A stretch of 64,000 nucleotides of DNA from Protula sp. h YS-2021 (GCA_949752745.1 OX457029.1:42038500-42102499); one strand, 5' to 3'. Shown: positions 1-11,983, numbered from the stretch's first letter. Notes: generated by a model from the sequence alone, not told the origin. Program-made: numbers and translations.

Positions 1-812
1 ATTGTTAAGACATTTTATATATGGGTAGTACTGGAACGAACAAGGATCTTTATTGTAAATGAGTCATGTCGGCCCAAGGACATTGACCCAGCTGAACTTC
101 ACAAATTTTCCCAATCCTTACTCATTTGAATGAGTTTGTTAACACACTCAAGCCTACATTTCTCGATCGAGTGTTGAAATATTCTACATATAGGAAGTAT
201 TGGAACCAACAAAGGTCGGTATTATAAATGAGCCTTATCGCCCAAGGACATTGGCCCAGCTGAACTTCTGAAATTTTCATAACCCTTACATACTGGAATG
301 AGTTTAATAACTCAAACCTACATTTCTGCATCGATTGATAAGATATCTTAACTATAAGTAGTACAAGGGATGGTATTGTAAATGAGCTATGTCGGCCCAA
401 GGACATTGGCCCAGCTGAACTTCACAAGTTTTCCCAATCGCTACTCACTGGAATGAGTTTGTTAACACACTCAAGCCTACATTTTTCGGCCGATTGTTAA
501 GACATTTTATATATGGGTAGTACTGGAACGAACAAGGATCTTTATTGTAAATGAGTCATGTCGGCCCAAGGACATTGACCCAGCTGAACTTCACAAATTT
601 TCCCAATCCTTACTCATTTGAATGAGTTTGTTAACACACTCAAGCCTACATTTCTCGAGCGATTGTTTAAATATTTTACATATAGGAAGTGTTAGAACCA
701 ACACAGATCGGTATTGTAAATGAGCTTTATCGGCCCAAGGACATTGGCCCAGCTGAACTTCTGAAATTTTCATAACCCTTACATACTGAAATGAGTTTGT
801 TAACACTTTCAA
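1..812. repeat. Satellite array, ~164-bp monomer, 491-bp higher-order unit
   Basis: Five monomers of about 164 bp share the core CGGCCCAAGGACATTG followed by CCCAGCTGAACTTC. The stretch starting at base 1 recurs almost unchanged from 492 for about 175 bases, so three monomers form a 491-bp higher-order unit. The array runs off the left edge of the window. Diverged relatives lie at 18430-18660 and 40450-41160. Short open frames here are repeat artefacts. Confidence 0.9.
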
Positions 813-1074
813 GCCTACATGAATTTAGTTAAACAAATTTTCTTAGAATGTTTTATCGCGAGATTTGTGTGTTTCTTTAAACTTTTAAAATCGTTGAATT
901 GCACGCCTGCGGGGGACTTAGTCATTCTAAAATTTTCTGTCCATCGAGCTTTTTTGTGGCGGAGGACATTAATCAGTTTCACTGGTGACTTGTTTATCGA
1001 TGATTTATTAAAAGTTTTTTATCCTTTTTTCAAAGAACCATCCTTAAAATCCTTTTTTATCCTTTTTTTCCTCA
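813..1074. other. Repeat-derived spacer
   Basis: No credible gene. The stretch GTGGCGGAGGACATTAATCAG near 957 resembles GTGGCAGGGGACATTCATCAG near 62985, and GCGGGGGACTTAGT near 909 resembles the 5' hairpin of the repeat at 62602. This is probably the 5' part of the same element class as the array that follows. Confidence 0.5.
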
Positions 1075-2326
1075 TTGGGCTGTGGCAGCACTGGATTGAG
1101 CATTATCTCGAAAACGATTAGAGATACCTCTGTGACCTTGACCACCTGGTTAATGTCAAAAACCGGATGTGGGCCGTTATCTCAAAAAAAGTTAGAGATA
1201 GAGCGATTTCGAGCTTATTTTCGACCTTTTCGGCTTAAAAGACTATATGTAAGAGGTACCTCAGTGACCGTGACCTCCTCGGCCATGGTCAATGTAAAAA
1301 ACTGGAAGTGGGCCATTAAACGGTTAGAGACAGAGCGATTTTGAGCTTATTTTCGATCCTTTGGGCCTCAAAGAAGATATGTAAGAGGTAACTCGGTAAC
1401 CTTGTCCTGCTCCATCATAGTCAAAGCCAAAAACCGGAAGTGGGCCATTATCTCGAAAACGGCCAGAGATAGAGCGAAGAGCGATTTTGAGCTTATTTTC
1501 GACCCTTTGGGCCTAACATATCATATAAAGGTGGTACTTCGGTGACCTTGACCTCCGCGGTCATGTCAATGTCAAAAACCTTAAGTGGGATATTATCTTG
1601 AAAACGCTTAGAGATAGGGCTATTTTGAGCTTATTTCGATCCTTTGAACCTAAAAAGCGTTATGTAAGGGTTACCTAGGTTCCCTTGATTTCTTCGGTAA
1701 TGGTCAATGTCGAAAACCGGAAGTTCCAAAAACGGTTAGAGGTAGTGTGATTTTGAGCTTATTTTCGACCCTTTGGGCCTAACACATCATGTAAAGGTGG
1801 TACTTCGGTGACCCTGACCTCCTCGGCCATGGTCAGTGTCATAAACCGGAAGTTGGCCATTATCTTGAAAACGGTTAAAGATGGAGCGATTTTGAGCTTA
1901 TTTTCGACCTTTCGGGCATAAAAGACGATGTGTACGAGGCACCTCGGTGAGCTTGACCTCCTCAGCCATGGATAAAGTAAAAAACCGGAAGTGAACCGTT
2001 GTCTCGAAAACGGTTAGAGATAGAACTATTTTGAGATTATTTTGACCCTTTGAACCTAAAAGGCGTTATGTAAGGGCTACCTAGGTTCCCTTGATCTCTT
2101 CGGTCATGGTCAATGTCGAAAACCGGAAATTGCAAAAAACGGTTGGAGGTATTGCCATTTTAAGCTTATTTTCGACCGTTTTGGTCTAAAAGAGAAGATA
2201 TAAGGAAAAAGGTGCTTTGGTGACCTTCACCTCGTTCTAGGTCAATTCTAAATTTTTAGAGTTCAGAATTGTATTTTTTGTGGCCCCATATGTAATTTTC
2301 GCCAATCGTTAGCGAAACCGGTCTAG
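1075..2326 (+). mobile_element. ~137-bp tandem array ending in stem-loop plus CTAG
   Basis: About nine diverged copies carry, in order, TGACCTTGACCTCCTCGG, CCATGGTCAATGTC, AAAACCGGAAGTGGGCC, TCTCGAAAACGGTTAGAG and GAGCTTATTTTCGACC. The array closes with a small stem-loop (TTTCGC near 2297, GCGAAA near 2312) and then CTAG at 2323-2326 followed by TT. That terminus is the layout of a Helitron/Helentron 3' end. Relatives are at 22660-23000 and 43205-43460 (inverted) and 51655-51924 (direct). Array structure is certain; element class is inferred. Confidence 0.75.
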
Positions 2327-2334
2327 TTTATTTC

Positions 2335-2516
2335 AGTAATAAGAAAAAAAAAAGGAAAATGGTTTTTATGGAATTATGGGTTTATTCGGGGAGACATTTA
2401 TTTTTGTACACAAAAACAAGAAACTAAATAGGTGTCAATTGAAAGTGTCTAATATCTAGTATCTAATAAGTCTACTCTTATGATTTGTGTGCACTGGCCG
2501 CACTAGTTATAGAATT
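2335..2516 (+). mobile_element. Element 3'-end module, copy 1 (ends CTAG)
   Basis: A module with CACAAAAACAAGAAACTAAA, TAGGTGTCAATTGAAAGTGT and GTGTGCACTGGC, ending CTAG followed by TT. Other copies end at 30784 (CTAA), 46552 (CTGG) and 60640 (CTAG). The shared abrupt CTRR ending marks a common transposon terminus. Copies 2 and 3 follow a 60-bp tandem array; this one does not. Confidence 0.7.
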
Positions 2517-3145
2517 GACGGATGGGCATGTCGGAAATTTTGTCATTTTCTTTCGAGACTTACAAATTTACAATTTTTCATCCTGGCTTGAGACTTTTGT
2601 AAACCATGGCTCAATAGCAGTATATACCGTTGGAATACAGTGACGTAAAATTATCGGATCTGAACTTGCAGTACAAATGGGTAATAGTGCACAAGTTTTT
2701 GCATCGTGTCTTGGGAGTTTATCCTGACCACATTTGAGAAACCATAGGACTCGACCTTTTCAGACTTTACACTGTCAAAATACATAAATTGGAGGTAGGC
2801 AGCATCGCGTTGTGCGTGAAACTGGATCTAAATTTATGGAACGCCACTTTGATAAAATGGCTGGAAATTTAGAATTTTGCATCGAGACATGGAGTCTATA
2901 CATGTGGTCAGAAACTTGACCCAGCTTTATAAACTATACGAAGGAAATATGTATTGAAGATGTGCAAGGCAAAGCTCCCTCCCTCCCTATTTCTTTCTTT
3001 CTTTCTCTTTTTCTGTTTCTTTCTTTCTTTCTTCTGGTTCCTTTGCGAATTTGGTGAAGGGGCATAGAAACTCGAAAAATGGTAAATTGCTGATACTTCC
3101 ATAACTAATTCTTACAATATATCTAAACCATCTTTGTGTGGCAAG
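2517..3145. other. No gene seen; upstream intron sequence of gene A inferred
   Basis: No coding signal was found. A CT-rich simple tract (TTTCTTTCTTTC type) lies at about 2990-3035. The 3' end provides the acceptor of the exon at 3146, so this is presumably intron of a gene whose 5' part is outside the window. Confidence 0.4.
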
Positions 3146-3208
3146 GAATGACAACTAGTGAGAGTGAAACAACGACCACGGAAGATGCTGTGGTAACGAC
3201 CGTGCCAG
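3146..3208 (+). CDS. Gene A stalk exon, Thr/Ser/Glu-rich, internal (partial gene)
   Basis: A 63-base internal exon, phase 1 on both sides, between an AG acceptor (3144-3145) and the donor CCAG|GTATCA. It encodes about 21 residues (MTTSESETTTTEDAVVTT at its core), the composition of an O-glycosylated mucin-like stalk. The trailing G joins AT of the exon at 4709 to give Asp, so the reading frame runs straight into a transmembrane exon, and this pairing is the main evidence that it is real. The acceptor has a weak pyrimidine tract. Upstream exons are outside the window. Function unknown; the stalk role is inferred from composition. Confidence 0.65.
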
Positions 3209-4708
3209 GTATCAACTGTAGTTATAGTGCACCTTTTACTGATATGTCTACACAGCGTGAACGGATATTGTCCTCTCCGGAGAGTATCCCCTTCAGCTTC
3301 GAATAAAATCCCGATTCATACTCCCTTTGATATATTCAGTTTACTGAAGACGTTCAGTCATAGATTTGATTTTTGCTGGGTATACCTTCACAAAACATCC
3401 GCTACAACATGAAAAAGAGAAAGTGCTAATAAATACAATTTTCACATTATGCGCCTAGGGATGATCCCTGTCTGTGCAGAAATAGATTAGGGTAATCGAT
3501 AGGGATGCTGTCCGCAGGGAGCAGTCTCTGAAATCTGTCGTGACATGTATCGGGCTTTGTAATCTGCTCTGGTTTTGGATCCAGAATTCTGTTTTTAAGT
3601 GGCAGTGGCTCTGTGTTTCAGTCATCAGCAGGGCTTACTTTTGAATTGTTTTGGACAATTGTATTTTATCAAAATAGACGAAACTATATAAATGAAAAGC
3701 CATAATAACAGTATATGAATATATTTACTTGAGCTTTGGTAATGCAAGACCGATCCATTTGTTTCTTAAAAGCAGAATTTGATGTGTTAAACCCTTAGTT
3801 AAGCATTACATTGCTCGTATTCAGTGGACCCTGCTAGTTAATTGTCACCTCTGACTGACCGTGTTTCTACTCACAGCCATGATACACTTGGAAATCATTA
3901 AGTCGTTGACTGCAATAAGGAACAACCAGGGGAAACCTGAAGAAAAAACTGAAACCAGTAGTTATTTTAATTCTGAGCTATATTTTAGTCCGAAAAGGGA
4001 GTGTGGATCAGCCCAAACATGTGTATAAACTGCGAAAAAGCAGACAATTTAGTAGAAAGTGACAAAAAACTCTTAAAGTGAAATGCCATTTCTAAGTTAA
4101 GGTAAAGAACAACCCCTTTCAGTTGACAACCTGTGGAATTAAGTTTTCATGACGCCTTTTATTGGACAAAAAATTAGGGGAAAAGCAGCCGGAAAAAGCG
4201 AAGACAGTAAATATTAAAAGACAAAACCAAGTGCGGGCGCGGGTCAGGCGGCGTACTTCACGGTTTTAACATGTACAATGTATGGTTGGCTAACGTTATG
4301 CTGTGCAAGTAGATTAATCAGTAGAACCATCAGTAAAACCGAACGAAAAGAGATATGCTGTAAAATTAAGAAAACTATAACACATTTTTAAGCTAAAATG
4401 CTAATGTTCAGCTCTGGCAGTAGCTATTATGAAACACGGCTTTTCCTAACTGGCCATGTGCAAGCATATGTAACATACCGGTGTTGGCATTTATGTTATA
4501 GTACTAAAATTCTTATTTTTAAAATGTTCAAATGTTTTAAAAACACAGACATTGAGGTTAAATGATATTGGATTATTTTAATATTTATCTGATCACACAA
4601 TCAGTTTGGACAGTTTTTCCGTTTTCAAACATAGACAGCACGGTATAAAACCCTACTCGGCCAGCCACGTTGTACATGTTATAACCGTGTTGTATGTTGT
4701 CCCTGTAG
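3209..4708 (+). other. Gene A intron
   Basis: About 1.5 kb between donor CCAG|GTATCA and acceptor CCCTGTAG|AT. It holds one candidate extra exon (3877-4028), described separately, and otherwise no coding signal or recognisable repeat. Confidence 0.55.
3877..4028 (+). other. Candidate alternative terminal exon in gene A intron
   Basis: After a good acceptor (GTGTTTCTACTCACAG) a phase-1 reading stays open for about 50 codons, beginning MIHLEIIKSLTAIRNNQG and ending at TAA 4026-4028. It is hydrophilic and has no membrane helix, so if used after the 3146 exon or an upstream exon it would give a non-anchored isoform. There is no strong internal donor (only A|GTAGTT near 3958) and no family match that I recognise. 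Chance open frame is a real possibility. Confidence 0.22.
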
Positions 4709-5286
4709 ATACAACGGAAGCCACTACCATGGCCGCTGCTGTTACTACAGCGCCACCCACAAACCCTTCCGACATCAGTACTGAGGATGATGGTAGTTCA
4801 TCTGAGAGTGAGGACGACAATAATCGGGCGTTGTATTACTTAATCATTCCGTTTGGCCTGATAGTCATATCGCTGGTGGGAGCGGGGGTCTTCTTGGGCT
4901 ACCGTCACAGTAACCGTGGAGATAGATCACGTGCCAATAAACCACGTGGTACGTCGGGAACTAACTTCCGGTATCGCGGAAGCCGGTCGCTAGACGACGC
5001 GTCACGCGCACAGTACGCCATTCCGATGTCGTCGTACTCACCTAGTGGGTTGTACGCACAGCCAGCGGTTGATTACGTCATGGCTAGGTCCCCGGATGGA
5101 CGCATGTACTACACCCAAAATCTGGGACATGATAACTATGGTTACCTCGTGCAGCCACAAGTCCTGGAATACGACTATACCCGTGATGCGCGTCATGCCG
5201 GAGTGGACGACGCGTATGGATATAATGCGCAGGGAGGAGGCTTAGGGCAGGGATACGCCGCGCCAAGCTACGCCTATTATGGCTGA
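4709..5286 (+). CDS. Gene A terminal exon: stalk end, transmembrane helix, Tyr-rich cytoplasmic tail
   Basis: The exon starts after acceptor GTTGTCCCTGTAG in phase 1 and ends at TGA 5284-5286; the reading frame is open further upstream but that part is intron. In order it encodes a Thr/Ala then Asp/Ser/Glu acidic stalk of about 45 residues, a single hydrophobic helix (YYLIIPFGLIVISLVGAGVF), a basic stop-transfer (YRHSNRGDRSRANK) and a cytoplasmic tail of about 120 residues. The tail is Gly/Tyr-rich with some 17 tyrosines, including VDYVMA, YYTQ and YGYL, which could serve as SH2-type docking sites if phosphorylated. This is the layout of a type I membrane receptor or adhesion protein. Codons are GC-richer than the surroundings, as expected of real coding DNA. 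The family is not recognised. Confidence 0.85.
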
Positions 5287-5415
5287 CGTTCCTGTTGGCT
5301 CTTTTCATGTGCTAGAGAACAGCCAGTATCTCCAAATCACAAAGGGGGGGGGGGGGGGGGGGAGGGCAAAGAATCTCATCTTAAAATATCAAGCTCAAGC
5401 GCTATGCAAGTGATC

Positions 5416-5421
5416 AATAAA
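5416..5421 (+). promoter_or_regulatory. Poly(A) signal of gene A
   Basis: AATAAA lies 130 bases after the stop codon, followed by a T/GT-rich stretch (TTTTTGTCTGTTTCC), the usual arrangement of a cleavage and polyadenylation site. A poly(G) run (about 5344-5362) sits inside the inferred 3' UTR. Confidence 0.6.
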
Positions 5422-6687
5422 CTAATTTTTGTCTGTTTCCCAACGTTACAAGCGAGTTCGCTTTTTAAGTGTACATAATCGAATCAGTTAGGGGGAAAAC
5501 TAGAATGCTTGACTGTTCGAGAAAATCCCTTTGACGAGAAGACAAAAATAGTTCTTTGAGATCTATTTGAATGACCACAAAAAAAAAAAAACCGCTATTA
5601 GAAGTTACTGTACGTGGCAGATGAATGTAAAACTAAAGTAACACGCATGATTTTAAGACAGCTTGTATCTGGGCCTTGTTCGTATTTCTATCCAGGTGCA
5701 TGTATCCGTGCACGATAGCTACCCCCTTCCAATCCCGCATGCGGATACTAAACCCATTCAGAATACTATAGGAGAGGAAAAACTAACCGTGATTCTCATC
5801 CGGAGTCTGGTCAATAAAATCGCAAGTGAAAAAGTGACCTAGCTGGGTCTAAAAACACTGGAGTAAAAAAAAATGAACTAGCCGGGCATATAAAATTTTG
5901 TAATTAAGAATTATCCGGAAGGCAGAAAACGTACTGGAAATGTAAGATAATAGACGAAAATGGCGTTTCATAAAAGCATTCAAACATATATTGTAAGAAA
6001 AAAAAACGAAAAAACAATTTTAGCTAAAGCCGCTTCACCTAACTGTCAATAAATAAATATATTGAAAAATCGGCCGTTGCTTAAAATAAAGATCGCTGAC
6101 CAGCCGGGTCATTTTTGTTCCTTGCCAAAGCGGACACAGTGAGCATTTAGTTCGATCAATATTATAAATGGCAAAAATACGGAAAAGTTTCAAAACGAAA
6201 TTTTCTTGAGTTATAAAACTGGAACAGCGGTCACATTTGGTCTTTCGGTGACTGTTCTTGGATTCGGATTATTGTGGCACGTTTCGTTATGTATGCCTGC
6301 TCTGTTATAGAATTTTACTTGTTGACACACCAAACATATACCAAAATACAATGAATCAGAGGATCATATGAACTTCCCGGTGGAAAAAGTAGATGATTAC
6401 AGAATCAGACACGTAGTGTTATCGGCGCTAAGGGTGGGGGGGGGGGGGGGGGCTATCTGGGTGTTGTCTGATTGGGATTACTGATAATACAATGTAGTAT
6501 GTTTGCGTTATGCGTAATACAGGATCACAGTAAAAGGCTTACAGCGTCGTAAAATATGTCAGCTGTACAACGTTCGTGATATACATGTATAAAGTACTTT
6601 TCGTGGAGAAATATGTTTTTTTCCCTGTCGACTAATACTGAGGCGTGAAGGGAAAAATAAGACAGTGTTTCCAATATTGTTGCACTA
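5422..6687. other. No gene seen
   Basis: AT-rich unannotated DNA with short A runs and one long G run near 6435-6452. No exon with paired splice sites was found on either strand. Confidence 0.45.
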
Positions 6688-7099
6688 CAGGGCCTTACAT
6701 TAACGACTGCCCCACCTGCCAGGGCAGGTGAAAGGCCTGGTGGGGCAGGTAGACTCCTCCGGTTAGCTGCCCCACCTGGCAGGTAGATCCGTTCGCGGGG
6801 ACGTGGCTCGACGTAATAACAACATACTTGTCAAGTAGGCGAGTGTAGTTATCCGCTAGCTGAACCTGACCTACATACTAGCCACTGACATGTTGCCAGT
6901 TTCTATGCGGGTGCTGGACTGCGCCTGGACACCCGCCAAATATTTGAAAAACATTGTAAAATTATCAAAATTAAAAACTTAAAAATGTCCAACAGAATAG
7001 ACAAAAGGTGGGGCAGGTAAGAGTGCTGGTGGGGCAGGTAGATTTAAAATCTGCTTGCCCCACCGGGGAGGTGCCGAAAAAAGTTAACGTAAAGCCCTG
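6688..7099. mobile_element. MITE, hAT-like, CAGGGC termini
   Basis: The left end CAGGGCCTTACATTAAC and the inverted right end CAGGGCTTTACGTTAAC match at 15 of 17 positions. GCACTA occurs at both junctions (6682-6687 and 7099-7104) and may be a target-site remnant. The interior holds several direct and inverted copies of GGTGGGGCAGGTAG. At about 412 bp with no credible transposase it is non-autonomous. The hAT assignment rests on the CAGGG terminus and is tentative. Confidence 0.72.
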
Positions 7100-8514
7100 C
7101 ACTATCTTCTTTGCGAGGTTTCTTGCAGCACCAAATGTTAACTTCGTTCCGTATGCCCGCATTCCTTTAAGCTTTTTGTATTAAATTTTTAAAGTTTTTA
7201 TTTTCAACCATTCCCCTCAAGTATTGCTGCGTGTTATGTTTGTTCTCTATTTCAAATGGGGTTTTGTGACTCCGATGGGCTTGAAATTTCCGTCTTCAGT
7301 ACAGTAGACTTAAGCTTTTATGAGGTTACTCTATAGTATGTATAGTATACGATATTTGATTAGACCGACAGTTTAACTTGTAAAGACCAAAGCGTAAGAA
7401 TGATCGAAATAAAATGTGCAGTAATCTTGAAACGTTTGAGCTAACCGAAAATCTGAAATATCAGATTTCAAGATAAGGGAGAGAGCATGTAAAGCATTGT
7501 TACTCCTTTCGAATTAGCCCTAAGGTTCAACGTTAGTTAAGCGTTCGTAGTGTTTTTTTTTTTTTTGGTTGTTATGCCAAGTTGTTGAGTATGTAGTTCA
7601 CTGTGGAAGTGTCCAGCTGATTCTACTATCCCGTTTTGTTATTTGTGTTATTGAAATATGTTTATTTCCGGTGTTTTTGGTGTATGTTTCAGCGATACAG
7701 TAAATGCTTAAGTCAAACACAACCAAATAACTGCGCATAGGCTGCGTTCACTGTTTCCCTTTAAAGTACACTATAATTATAAATACTCTGTCAGAATTAA
7801 TGTCTATCTGAGTAAATTTGACCGATTCTCAAACCCTCCTGACCACCGAGCATTTACTGTGCGTATGTTAAGTTCAGCTTTTTTTCTTGCCAAATAAAAT
7901 GTTTAAATTTAGCACATTATATCAAAGACCTTTCAAGACTGAAGTACGCGACTTCCTGTATGGAAGTCGCGAATTAATAGAGATCTTCCTGCTGAAATAT
8001 AAAATGGTATGGCAGGATAATTTTAGACATTACATTGATACATTTTAAGGACACACAAGTCTTTGGCCTGATTTAGAAGTTAAAATAACATGAAGTTTAA
8101 TTAAAAAAGAAAATAATAGATTTATTTGTAGAGTATTATAAACAAACTTTAATCTTTAGACTGTTTTAATTATCATAGGTTGAAAGGTGCAGTTCCAATT
8201 TGTGAAACTGAAAAAATGTATGTCTGCACAAACGTTTAGTTTTAATAAAATAGATCAAAACATAAATTGAAAGGGCATATTTGTATCTGCTTAAAGCTGT
8301 CGTGTTATCCTTAAATGTAACGCAACGCTTGGTTTACACTTTCAGGGTATTGCAATAAGAATATCGCGCACTTAACAGGGCTTCAGATTTTCTTGGGTCC
8401 TTGCGCATGAGGATCTTGCTAGATGTCAGTAGATTCAAAACATTTTTTTTTTTGTTTTAGGCACCATTTCGTTTTTTTTTTTTTTCATGGCTGATCGACG
8501 GACTTATCTTACTC
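7100..8514. other. No gene seen
   Basis: AT-rich sequence with T runs near 7551-7566, 8443-8453 and 8472-8485. I found no supported exon, tRNA or element boundary. Confidence 0.4.
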
Positions 8515-8600
8515 ACATGAATCGCTTGTTGTCCCTGACCTGCCATTCCGCTTAGCCAAATGAGCTAATCCCAACTTCCCCCCCCCCCCCCCCCCAGTTC
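8515..8600 (-). repeat. Possible tRNA-derived SINE fragment
   Basis: On the minus strand GGGATTAGCTCATTTGGCTAA resembles a tRNA 5' half with an A box. It is bounded by a poly(C) tract (about 8579-8595 on the plus strand). No convincing B box follows, so this is a fragment at best. Confidence 0.3.
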
Positions 8601-9247
8601 CTAACAGTTTGCTGTAAAATATAATAAACTATAACCGCGTCCCATCCATTTGCCCTGCTGTGGCAAAGCGTAGCGTTCAGTTGTTGTGTTACATTGGCAT
8701 TAGTATGTGATTTTCGGGCTGCCTCAGTGTCATAGGGGCGACATAAACATTTTACATTTGAATGCTAACTGCCCAGGTACGAGGTGTCCAGATGGAAGAT
8801 ATCTGGAATGCCGTGCACCCTTGTTTATACATCTGGCTGTATGGTTGGTCTTTAGCTCTTTCCAAAATCCAAAAATTGAGTTTACATGCTAGGTTTTCCC
8901 TGACCTTAAATGTATAAAGTTAAATTTTGTAGAGGGCTTCGACAGGCACTGACCGCTGTTGTGAATGCATGCCGCCATTACGCCACCGGGCTGTACTTAA
9001 CCCGCGTTCACTCAATGTGTTCATTTCTTGGATTTTCATTGTACTCAATGTTAACCAATCAGCGCCACAATAAACATCGCGTGATGAACTGCTGCTCAAG
9101 CTCGGAAAAAATTTGCACAAATTTGAATGAAATTTTGCTGAATTTTTTCTGATTTGGAAAATGAAGCAAACTGAACACATGGATACACTGTAGCTTAAAG
9201 ATGGTGAGTACCATTCGCTCTATCCTTCACACTACCACCCAGCAGCA

Positions 9248-9248
<1 letters not shown>
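8601..9248. other. No supported gene
   Basis: A short Cys-containing reading near 8770-8815 (NCPGTRCPDGRYLECRA) is noted but lacks a convincing acceptor/donor pair. A good donor-like GATG|GTGAGT occurs at about 9204 without a recognisable exon before it. Confidence 0.3.

Positions 9249-9322
<74 letters not shown>
9249..9322. repeat. (ATT)n microsatellite
   Basis: About 24 uninterrupted ATT units. Confidence 0.97.
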
Positions 9323-11575
9323 GCTGTTAATGAGTAACACTTGATCTTGAATTACCCCGTTTGGTACTCCTCCTCCCACTGTCCACTCGCAGAAGATCTA
9401 CTTGTCCATTTCTTGCATTAACTTATTTCTTTGCTGAATTTAAAGATACTAATTTACATTTTGGGGAATTGAAAGAAGCAAGTCCCTTTCTGGGTTTGGA
9501 AAGGGGGGTGCTTTCCTGTCGCCCTTACGTCACAACCTAACAACATAAGCTCTCCTCTGTGCTACTTCAAAGCTCTAACATATTTTAAAAAGTAAATAGC
9601 TTCGTCAAAAGCAAAGTTGTGAATGCAATTTTTTAAATTGTATCCAAGTAAAAGCAGTATTAGGAAGGAAATCTTTATTTTTGCAGTAGTGTCCATGTGT
9701 TCTTGGTCGCGAAAGGCTTGGTGGGCGACATGTTTACAACGCTGTAGCTAGCAACGAGATACGTGCTGCCGTTTCCGCGTGCTTGCTTCATCTTCTTTCA
9801 GTTACCTCATTAACACTTGACAAGCCTTTGGCTTGCAAGAGTTATATGAATTTGTGCGAGCAAAATTCGTCCTTTTTTTTTCTTCTTGACACTTTTTCCG
9901 ATTTTTTGTGTCTTCTTCTTCTCTGACACTATGGGCCCTACGACCATGAAACTTGGGACTTATGAAGAGCTTGATCTGAACATGTGCATGTCACTTTTTA
10001 TTTTCGTCTTTGATTTCGTTTTCTATGTCAAAACGCCATGTGAAAAGAGTGTATTTTTGCAAGTAAATGCGTGGCATTTAACCCACATCACACACAGTTG
10101 CTCAGTGAGCTTTGTGCGAGCTCTCACTGCGTAAATACACGGCGTATGCTAGATAAGTCAATAAAACCTTAAGTCAACAGAAACGAAACACTACTCGGCT
10201 TATAAGACGTATTCAAGCTGTGTTGTTTGCAATATATTATTCAAGAAATAACCCATTGAAGGAAGTTTTTGTGCGTTTTAATTTTTGTCAAGTGTTTAAC
10301 ATTTCGCTAGCGAAGTGAGGTTCTAGTTTTTATCCGTCTTATTGCCCTTTTGTTTGGCCACCACTTCTTACGTCTGTGTACTTAGTGAACCAGCCGACTT
10401 GTTGGGTTGATCTTATTATATCAGTTTGGGAGGGTGGGGGTGCAAACTTTTACTTGCCTCTTCTCCCACACTTGAAATCTTGTACGAGTGTTCCCTAGGC
10501 CGTCCACTCCTGATAAAGTACTTTTCCTTATGTGGTCCTCTGTTGAAAAATTACTAAAAAAGGGGGTTATCTTGTGAAAGTGAATATGGGGAGAATATGG
10601 GGAGAAAGAATAACTCACAAGTTTATATAACTACTGTGGTGCCTTTGTCCAGGGGTTGGGTTGGGTTGCGGCTTACGTTTTTCTGTGTCTGTACGTGTCT
10701 TTTTGACGGTTTCGCTCATGGCCTATGTCAAGAACAAAAACGGAAGGAAAACAGTCGGAATCCCGGCAGGATATCATAGTGTCCTAGTGAAACCCGTCGG
10801 GATACGACGGAATCCCAACATTATCCAGGCTCTTTTTTCCGGATATAGGTTGATGCCGATGTTACCCCGACCCTTTTCTCCCGCATATCGGTGTTTAATC
10901 CTTTTTTTCTGGTATTGTGGAAAATGAAGTAGAACCATAGATTCTTCTCGGTTGAAAACGACAATAAGCTGGACTTCTGAATTGGGCGAAGGGAATATTG
11001 CATGACTTCTGGTGATGGAAACATGTATAATACCAAAAGATTTCGATTTAATCATGCCAGCACTGTGCGTGAGCTATTCCTGTGCTGACCCTTACTGGGT
11101 TGTAACTTGTTTGGGCGATATTCCACTGCACCACCAAATTGGCGGCGTTCTGAAATTTCGGCTAGCTGGGAGGAAACGACAATAAGAGCAAGCTCAAGCT
11201 CCCCATTTATAATGCTAGGACTTTTGCCTCCGAATCTGTTTAGACTTTGATTTTTTTTATCATTGCAGTAACTGACACCGATTCATTGAATGGGTCTCGG
11301 CTGGTCATAATATCAATGAAAATGTTTTTACTGATTGATCATTTTAAGCCATTCCAATTTTCTTTTTGAAAGCCCAGTAATATATTAAAACTAGGAACAT
11401 CCAAGATAACTGATTTAAAGGAAAACTAAAATGCCTGTTACTCTTTATCAGTGAAGCGCACATGGATCGATAAAATTTAACATCACCACCACTAGAGAAA
11501 TCAGAGAGTATCAAAATCAATACAATTTGAAGTTTTCAGTTGCAGGGCCAGATGGTTTGTTACATATTAGACAGT
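9323..11575. other. No gene seen
   Basis: Unannotated DNA. An acceptor-like TTTTTTTATCATTGCAG near 11254-11270 is followed in phase 1 by VTDTDSLNGSRLVIIS and stays open for about 33 codons, but without a donor or a convincing membrane helix. No other candidate was found on either strand. Confidence 0.35.
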
Positions 11576-11983
11576 CAGGGCAAAAAATTCACTTTTCAGC
11601 TCCGGGTCCCGCGGGACCCCGACCTTTGAAACCAGGGGTCCTGAGGTAAAGTGGTGGGGTCCCGACATTTTCGGGCAATACAAAAAAGTTGAATTCTATA
11701 AAATCAATTTTATTGCAACAAAAAAATAAACATGATTAGTGAATATCATGCAAATCACGAAACTACTACTTCTAACAAAAAAAAAAAAAAAAAAAAAGAA
11801 ATACTGAATGATGCTACATTAAACAATGAAGAAAACAATCATTTCCGATCTTGGCGGTGATACTGAACAGTTGCAAGAGAACACCGTCTTTTTTCTGGGG
11901 TCTCGCGGGACCCCTGGGTCAAATTCCAGGGGTCCCGAACCGATTATCAGGGGTCCCCGGGATCCTGTGAACTTTATGCCCTG
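11576..11983. mobile_element. MITE with CAGGGC termini and GGGTCCCG palindromes
   Basis: The left end CAGGGCAAAAAATTCAC and inverted right end CAGGGCATAAAGTTCAC agree at 15 of 17 positions. Just inside both ends are GC-rich palindromes such as GGGTCCCGCGGGACCCC. A poly(A) run lies at about 11779-11797. No clear target-site duplication is visible. The terminus is like that of the 6688 element, but the interior is different, so the two look like distinct members of one terminal type. Confidence 0.68.

Noticed and set aside
1..2330. CRISPR-like regular repeats
   Set aside because: Monomers abut without unique spacers and the sequence context is animal; ordinary tandem repeats.
11271..11370. Candidate exon VTDTDSLNGSRLVIIS after a strong acceptor
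   Set aside because: No donor, and the hydrophobic part is not a convincing helix; not enough to call it.
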